Shown here one piece after another: positions 57,991 through 64,000 of a DNA stretch of 64,000 nt. Source of the stretch: Cyanophora paradoxa (Eukaryota > Glaucocystophyceae > Cyanophorales > Cyanophoraceae); NCBI GenBank assembly GCA_004431415.1, contig QPMI01000657.1, positions 62,001-126,000 on the forward strand, in the 5' to 3' direction. The translations under genes and the position numbers were made by a program. Each line of letters begins with the position of its first letter. Position 1 is the first letter of the stretch. The notes under the pieces are model-generated. The model had not been told where the DNA came from. It saw only the letters and a program-made list of their open reading frames with translations, and did not search any database.

Positions 57991-59880
57991 CTGATGCCAA
58001 GACCAAGAAGATAAGACTGCAACTCAACTCCTTTCTTCAGTACAAAGCCTTCTTGGCGGTCGACTCGCTGAATGAGGAACTGCAAGGCAAAATAAGAGAG
58101 TAAAGAGAACTTTCAATGATCATGTACAAAGCAACAAGCAATGCCGCACTGTATCAGAAGGCAACTGTCCCAGATTTCCGACCTTGGATGCCCAATACTC
58201 AAATTCCTCCATAGGGCCAGAATCGGCGACCATGTCCGGCTTGCACATCAGATCCTGTGCCTCCACCGAATACCTGTTCAAGGTTGTTTCTTGACAAAAT
58301 GAAACGCAAATTCCACTATAAACTGCTCACTGCTTGGCCGAAAAAATCAAATCGCTTTCATTTGCAAAATCTTTCTCCTCCAGCGACCAGTCCGCTTTCG
58401 CAACAGGGACAGCCACATCAGAGCTTGCCTTGACGTTGCTGTCTTGCGAAACAGCGTGCACGACTTTCTCGACAGCCGGAGAACCTTGTGGAACTGCTGG
58501 CTGCACTCCTGTGATCGGATCGGAAGAAGAGTCTTCCGGATCGAGCACGACCACAGTTTCAATGTTCATTGCTGAGCAAAATATCAATTTCGCAAACCGA
58601 CCAAGGTAATTCACACACCTGCTCGAACTTCAGGATGCCAGGGCATCACTCCAAAACGGTAGCCTGCAGGGTAGACTTTCCCCTCGTGGTCGTCCCACAA
58701 TTTCGCTGAAGGGGGTTGCGGATTGTATACGTACAACGTGTTCCGGTCTGCATCTTGAATGTAAGCCACCAGCATCTATACGAACAACGAGCACAGTACT
58801 AACCAATCGATTCAAAGTGTTTTGCCCAATTCTTGCCAGTTAAGTAGAAAGACACTTTCGTCGGATCGAGAAAGTAGAAGAACTTGCCGAGTTTCTCATC
58901 GAGCCCCATCACGAGTTTCATTCCTGCTTTAACGTCAAACACCATTTGAATAACAACCAAACTGAAGTTCATCACTAACCCAGATCATGATGGCATCCCT
59001 TGTCTTGACGTGTGATCTTCATCATGTGGTGCTTTGAAGTCAGGTCATAGAAGATGAGATTAGCCACTTGAAGCCACTCTGCGCTCGTGTTTGGTTGGTT
59101 GTTTGGTTTGGTTGGTCCCAATTGCAATAAACACTAACCAACAAGCAAAACAAATGGATCGCGAGCGCCAATTTCCTCCTTGATGTTGCTCGGGATATCA
59201 GATGCTATCATGACCTCCAACAGCATCGCGTAGAACGCTGACAAAGACTGAGCTAAAGGCAAAGATTCATTTCAAGCAAGCATACCGGAAAGAGCGTTTG
59301 GCCCGCCTTGCGAAACAACGTGCTCAAAAACAACAGCTTGCATGATCATTACTGAAGCATGGGGGATATCGTACTCTGAGAAACGTAAGCATGTCAGTAT
59401 AACGAACTCTTTGGCCTTTCAGTGATCAAAAGCGCACTTGTGGTTACAGTCTGGTTCGATCTCTTGGTTTTCTGCTTCGAAGTGAACTTCTTCATGTGCG
59501 TCTCTACTGCCTCCATTCTGAGAGTTCAACTTAGTAAGGATCGTTTGTCACTTCTTTAAGACCATTGCAAGGACCACACCTTGCCGAAAGTGCATCAGGA
59601 AGAGAAGGAGATTGCTTGGAGAACAGCTTGAACCCGCTTTTTATAATCAAATTGACTTCCTTCAGCTCTTTCCACTTGTTCGCGATCTTACGTACACCGC
59701 GATCTGCGACTCTTGCTTAGCTTCGAACATTCTCATGGCCAGACAAAGAAACAGCACACGAGTCCCGTACTCCTCCGCACGCTTGCATGTCTCTGGCGTG
59801 ATCCGGTAGAAGAGATTTCCCTGCGCATTCCTGTTAACCGCCAAACTTCTCCCTGTCTATACTCATGGACCAAACAATGG
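57991..59880 (-). pseudogene. 5' half of the unrecognised multi-exon gene, cut by the PLV
   Basis: Same gene as 27,788-29,849, reading towards the virus. Exons seen: AEEYGTRVLFLCLAMRMFEA (about 59,690-59,850); KELKEVNLIIKSGFKLFSKQ (about 59,580-59,680); MLVAYIQDADRNTLYVYNPQ, then YPAGYRFGVMPWHPEVRA (58,625-58,779); NIETVVVLDPEDSSSDPITG on to SLEEKDFANESDLIFSAKQ (58,330-58,570); YSVEAQDLMCKPDMVADSGP (58,140-58,276); and FLIQRVDRQEGFVLKKGVEL with SYLLGLGISS, ending at the insertion (57,985-58,081). Introns are 50-80 bp with GT/AG borders. The family is unrecognised. The gene's promoter and true start lie near 59.9-60.05 kb. Confidence 0.65.
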
Positions 59881-60076
59881 CAATAGCTTGAGAAAACTAT
59901 GACCATTATAGTTTGTCCAGAATCAGACAAAGCAACGTTAACTGCATAGAAATCTACTTCGACTGCTCTAGCTTTTGACTATGAACACTAGTAGTCTACT
60001 TGACAGCTGACCTGCGAGCACTAGCATTCCACTGCCCTAGGCTTCCCATCAACGCATGCGCAGTAGCCTAGGAGCT

Positions 60077-60510
60077 TATAATTCGCTAGAATGCGCGCAA
60101 AAGAACAGAAACAGCTGCACGCACGCCTCCTTTGTCTGCCGACGCATCGTCCATGGCCACCTTTGCTCCGAACTACGACCGAGCAAACCATCAGCACTCG
60201 AAGCGAGCGGCTGCCAGCGCAGCAAGCGCACGATTTTCATCATCATGGCGTGTAGACCACTCCAGAACACCGCCATAGCCATCCTCACTAGCTCGGATGA
60301 GGATGCACTGGTGCGCGACCTCTTCCGACGTCCGCCATTCCCAGCAGAGGGATCGCCGGAATAGCTGCCTTCCTCGTACTCATACTCCTCTTCGTCCTCA
60401 TTCTCCTCGCGGGCGGCGGCCGGTTGCTGCTGCATGGCTGCCGCAGCGGCCGCCGACGACGACGACGAAGCTCCATTCCTGTCCTTCTTAGAGCCCGGTG
60501 GATGCTTCAT
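60077..60510 (-). CDS. Possible low-complexity host protein, 145 aa
   Basis: MKHPPGSKKDRNGASSSSSA, then poly-Ala/Gln, an acidic E/Y run, a basic patch (GRRKRSRTSASSS) that could be a nuclear signal, and one hydrophobic helix (LVRMAMAVFWSGLHAMMMKI). Composition-driven frames are common here, so support is weak. Confidence 0.3.
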
Positions 60511-60789
60511 TGCTTCCTCACACGCGCACTGAGCTTGCGTTCGACTGTGCTCGCTGGCGCTAGCTCTCCTGGCCGCGTTCGGCTGCAAGAGCAACAATGA
60601 ACCTGTACTCCCTTTTCTTTCTCCCCTTCCCAAAGCGGCCCACCAACGTCTAGCTCTACGGATCGAATCGACGGCCGCCGGCCGATCAAAAACACGTTGA
60701 CGTTCCTGTACAAAGCACTTTTGATCACAATCTCAAGCTCTTCACACTTCTCAGCTCATACATCTCAGAGTCTAGCTATAGATCATCCT

Positions 60790-60818
60790 GGGGGGGTGCG
60801 GGGGGGCGGAGCCCCCCT
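60790..60818. repeat. G-run/C-run hairpin, second copy
   Basis: GGGGGGTGCGGGGGGGCGGAGCCCCCC-type stem-loop, related to 15,469-15,503. Together they frame the AT-richer, transposon-bearing block. Confidence 0.7.
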
Positions 60819-60874
60819 GCTTGTGGGGAAAACAACTGGCAAGGGCCTGCCACTGGCAGCCAGTTGCAGGCCCT

Positions 60875-60990
60875 GGCTCGGCGGCGACTCGCCGGCGACT
60901 CGGCGGCGAGTCGACCTCGGCGGCGAGTCCGCCGACTCGGCGGCGACTCGCGATCGCGATCGGGGCCGACTCGCCGCCGAGTCGGCGGCA
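60875..60990. repeat. CGGCGACTCGCCGGCGACTCGG-type tandem repeat
   Basis: About ten degenerate copies of a GGCGGCGACTC unit, some inverted (GAGTCGGCGGC). Related GACTCGGGAGTCGG repeats fill 63,050-63,150 and GTCAGTCGCCGAGTCGG units lie at 63,880-64,000, so this is a dispersed host satellite-like family. Antisense ORFs here are artefacts. Confidence 0.8.
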
Positions 60991-61186
60991 ACCCGCGCTA
61001 CCGTAGTACCATGGCCATACGATAATATTAGCGCGCTCAAAAGTTTTAGACGCGGTAATGTGCACGTGGTAGCGCGTGCTGCGATGATGCGCAGTAATTG
61101 ATGATGCTCACACTTTTCCGAAAAGGTCTATGGGCGGTACCCGGTCCGATGAAAACGCGCTAATTATACTATGATAAATTTTTTTT

Positions 61187-62095
61187 GGTGAATTACCGGC
61201 CACAGTCTTTTTTTTTGGTGAATTACCGGCCACAGTCTCTAGACACCAGCACTGCGGGGGCTGCCCAGGGGGCATAAAGACAAAAAAGCAAAATAACTAA
61301 GACAAGAGCACGAAGAAAGATAAGACAAAGAGCCAAAATCGACAATAAAAAAGGAAAGACACAGAGCTCGAGACAGATCGATAGCGAGAAGAGACGATAA
61401 ATCGAGCAGATCTAGGGACAGAGGATAACTGACACGAAGAAGAGCCAGAGCTAGAGATACCATCAATATCAGAAGGAATTACATCACTAAGAAGCGGGGG
61501 ACAAAATTGAGAAAGATAAATAACAGGAAGAAGACAAGTAAGAGGAACAACAAGACGACATGGAGGCGGAGGCGAAGCAGGACGATGCGAAAGGGCAGAG
61601 CTACGGCACGAGGTCGAGGAGGACACAGGAGGCGGAGCAGGCGGATCAAGAGCAGGCAAAAGGACAGTCAAAGGAATCACTAAAGTCTCTAATTTGGTAT
61701 TTATACGTACCGCGCCGAATTAAAATTGTTTTTTTGCGTGGGGGGGCCGGGCTGCCCATGGCCAGCAGGGGGCATGCACGTGCACAGAGACACCAGCGCT
61801 AGCACTGCGGGGGGCCGGGGGCTGCCCAGGGGGCATGCACAGAGACAAAAAGCAAAGGAACTAAGACAAGAGCACGAAGAAAGATAAGACAAAGAGCTCG
61901 AGCCAAAATCGACAATAAACAAGGAAAGACGACGTCGATCGCGACACAGAGCGCGAGACAGATCTAGATCTAGATCGAGAATTCGAAGAGAGGAGAAGTA
62001 AACCAGACCGAGCGGATCTAGACGGAAGACGTCGACGCGGTAATTTGTGGTGCTGGTGTCTAGATCGAGACTGTACATGTGGCCGGTAATTCACC
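61187..62095. mobile_element. Non-autonomous inverted-repeat element (MITE-like)
   Basis: The left end GGTGAATTACCGGCCACAGTC (61,187-61,207) is immediately repeated at 61,217-61,237. Its complement, ending GGCCGGTAATTCACC (62,081-62,095), closes the right side, with CTAGACACCAGC / GCTGGTGTCTAG further in. Inside, a unit of about 110 bp with CTAAGACAAGAGCACGAAGA is present twice (about 61,247-61,360 and 61,797-61,930). There is no transposase. Open frames inside are Arg/Ser-rich repeats without domains. Confidence 0.7.
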
Positions 62096-62104
62096 AAAAA
62101 CAAA

Positions 62105-62537
62105 ACATTTGTGCATGGCGCGGTATTTAAATTTAAGTTGTCTTATACTATGATACACGGTGCAGCTGCATATATATATACAAATATGGGCCAGCTAAAT
62201 TGGAAGCTAATTAAAGCCAGCTACATATTAATTGGCAGCTATATCGCTAGTGCGCTAGCTTCAGCTGGCTTCAGCTTGGGCTTGAGCTTTTCTGACATCG
62301 CGTCGATGGCCCATTGATGGGTAGAGGTATCGCGGCATACTAGTACTGGTAATAGTCTGGTATAAACATTATGTGTCATTTTACCCTCGCCGCTGTACCC
62401 CCGCCGCTCTTTAATATTTAAATTTTAACCCCGCATGCGGATTGGGCGTAGTCTCCATGAATGCCAAATAGTGAAAGTCACGGGTGACTCACGCAGCGAG
62501 TCACGCGCGGTCATGCATATTTGGGATCCGGAGTCGG
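62105..62537. other. Intergenic, no gene recognised
   Basis: AT-rich then mixed sequence with CAGCTGCATATATATATACA and AGCTAGCTTCAGCTGGCTTC runs. Nothing coding is supported. Confidence 0.4.
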
Positions 62538-63046
62538 GACTAGGGCTGGGTCCAGTGAGATCAGTGGAGGGTCGAGGGTCTCACTCTACTCACTGAGTGA
62601 GGATTTTGGCTCACTCGTACAAAGAAAAATGTATGGGGCGAGTGAGCCGGACCTCAGCCCGCGCAGCGCGGGGGGGTATCTGGCGCCATAAAATCACGAC
62701 CCAGGCGCCCCACCTAACGATTTGGGGGTACTTTTGAGTCAGATCTACATGCGTATAGCGTAGCGCTAGCAGCACCGCGCGCGATGCTGACCATGACCAA
62801 TTTGAAATTCGAAACGACCTCTCAGAGTCTCGACATTTTAAAAGCCCGCGGAAACAGCTGGCAGTTACGGCACGTATACGTAGCGCCTGAAAACACGGCG
62901 AAATCTGGGTCGTTTTAGGTCGTTTTAGGTCGTTTTTCGCGTATACGAAAACGTACCCCCTGCTCACTACAGTGACTGAGTGAGTGGGACGCAAAAAGCT
63001 CACTCACAAAGTGAGCCCGCGGACCTCACTGGGCGCAGCCCTAGTC
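62538..63046. mobile_element. Second non-autonomous inverted-repeat element
   Basis: The left end (62,538-62,559) has ACTAGGGCTGGGTCCAGTGA; the right end (63,025-63,046) is its near complement, TCACTGGGCGCAGCCCTAGT. Sub-terminal CTCACTGAGTGAG and GGCTCACTC motifs recur inverted at both ends. A 4-bp CGGG lies just outside each end, a possible target duplication. No coding capacity. Confidence 0.65.
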
Positions 63047-64000
63047 GGGACTCGGGAGTCGGTACTACTCGGTAGTAACTCGGTACGACTCGGGTCGCTC
63101 GGTAGGCGAGTCGGGACTCGGGAGTCGGGACTCGGGACTCGGGAGTCAGACTCACTCAGTCAGTCACTGAGTCATTCATTAATTCTGAATCATGCAGGTC
63201 CACTGGGCCACTGCCAGTCTGCCAGCGACTGCAGCTGGCCCGCGGCCGCCGGGGGCCCGGGGCCGGCCGGCGCCGGGCAGTCACAGACCGTCGGACTGCG
63301 CACGGCGCACAGGCTGCGCACAGCTGCGCACTGCGCCGTGACTGCGGCAGTCTAGATCTGCCACAGACTGCCAGCCTGGCAGTGCCGCAGACTGCCCGCA
63401 GTGCATGCGCAGCCTGCTGGTCCGGGTCCGATGATCCGTGGGCCGTGGCACCACTGGCACGCGCACGGTGCAGCTGACTGGCACCTGGACCTGAGGAAAT
63501 GACCCGGAATTTACTAAGTAACGGCCGGAAATGCCCCAGATGCGATCCATCTAGATCTAAGTTGCTGTGGCCCAAGCACAGTGCCACGGTGCGCCGCGGG
63601 CCCGCGGCGCCGGCGCGGGCGGTATACGTAGCGACGAACACTGGAGAAAGGAATTCGGCCCCTGGCACCCCTGCCACAGGCTGCCAGGCGATTTCTTGAA
63701 GATTTCGACGACATGTACAGAAGATCATTTTTCGGTCGACCCAAGTCAAGCTTCAGATCATGAGATTGGGGAAAAGCCTGCAGGGGGGCACGGCGGCACG
63801 TCCCCAGCTGTGTACATGTGTTGTATCAACTTGTATGCATATGGGACTGAGATCACAGAGAACCTCAGTCGGCCAATTTGGTGACTCAGTCGGGTCAGTC
63901 AGTCGCCGAGTCGGGTCAGTCAGGAGACTGAACCGGGGTCCGGCCGCGGGGCGAGTCGACGATCGCCGCGGATCGCGACGTCGACGTCGACTCGACGTCG
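63047..64000. other. Repeat-rich host DNA, no gene recognised
   Basis: ACTCGGGAGTCGG microsatellite (63,050-63,150), CAGTCTGCCAGCGACTGCAG-like palindromic GC-rich DNA (63,200-63,420), and GTCAGTCAGTCGCCGAGTCGG repeats to the window end. Short frames have no domains. Confidence 0.45.

Noticed and set aside
60783-61065. Arg/Ser-rich ORFs at the GACTCGG repeats
   Set aside because: Translation of simple repeats in several frames at once; no evidence of a gene.

Overview
The window is nuclear DNA of a microbial eukaryote, most likely a unicellular alga. Genes are split by short spliceosomal introns, and the flanks (about 1-14.6 kb and 60-64 kb) are very GC-rich and carry eukaryotic housekeeping genes. 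I recognise DPM1 (dolichol-phosphate mannosyltransferase) and MUS81 (structure-specific endonuclease). Other host genes are two TPR proteins, an F-box/LRR-like protein, a SAM-domain exon and a four-helix membrane protein. The species cannot be fixed from the sequence.

From about 15.5 kb to 29.8 kb, and again from 58.0 to about 60 kb, the DNA is more AT-rich and has the look of a large mobile element. It holds a multi-exon C2H2 zinc-finger gene that runs into an ERCC4/XPF-type nuclease with a helix-hairpin-helix tail. Next comes a Helitron RepHel gene (HUH Rep plus PIF1-like helicase) whose C-terminus carries a ubiquitin-hydrolase-like domain. Last is a multi-exon minus-strand gene of unknown function.

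The main find is a complete integrated Polinton-like virus (PLV) at 29,850-57,984 (28,135 bp). It has 852-bp terminal inverted repeats and sits inside an exon of the minus-strand gene, flanked by a 6-bp target-site duplication GTCGAG. Without the insert and one GTCGAG copy, the host reading frame is continuous across the site. The virus encodes a double-jelly-roll major capsid protein, two penton-like minor capsid proteins, an A32/FtsK-HerA packaging ATPase, a primase-SF3 helicase, a protein-primed family B DNA polymerase with a degenerate exonuclease, and a DD35E retroviral-type integrase. No maturation protease was recognised.

The PLV also carries unusual cargo: a 1,963-residue phage-tail-fibre-like protein ending in an S74 self-cleaving chaperone, with three small companion genes. 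Beside it are a patatin-like lipase fused to a discoidin-like domain but split by an in-frame amber codon, and a 133-residue S-adenosylmethionine decarboxylase (SpeD type) with catalytic spacing intact. A 93-bp imperfect palindrome occurs three times (once in each terminal repeat and once internally), and the terminal repeats contain smaller inverted repeats of their own tips.

The right flank (60-64 kb) has no confident gene. It is full of GACTCGGCG-type simple repeats and two apparent non-autonomous inverted-repeat elements. Exon structures of host genes are approximate; the PLV genes are intronless and their limits are firm.
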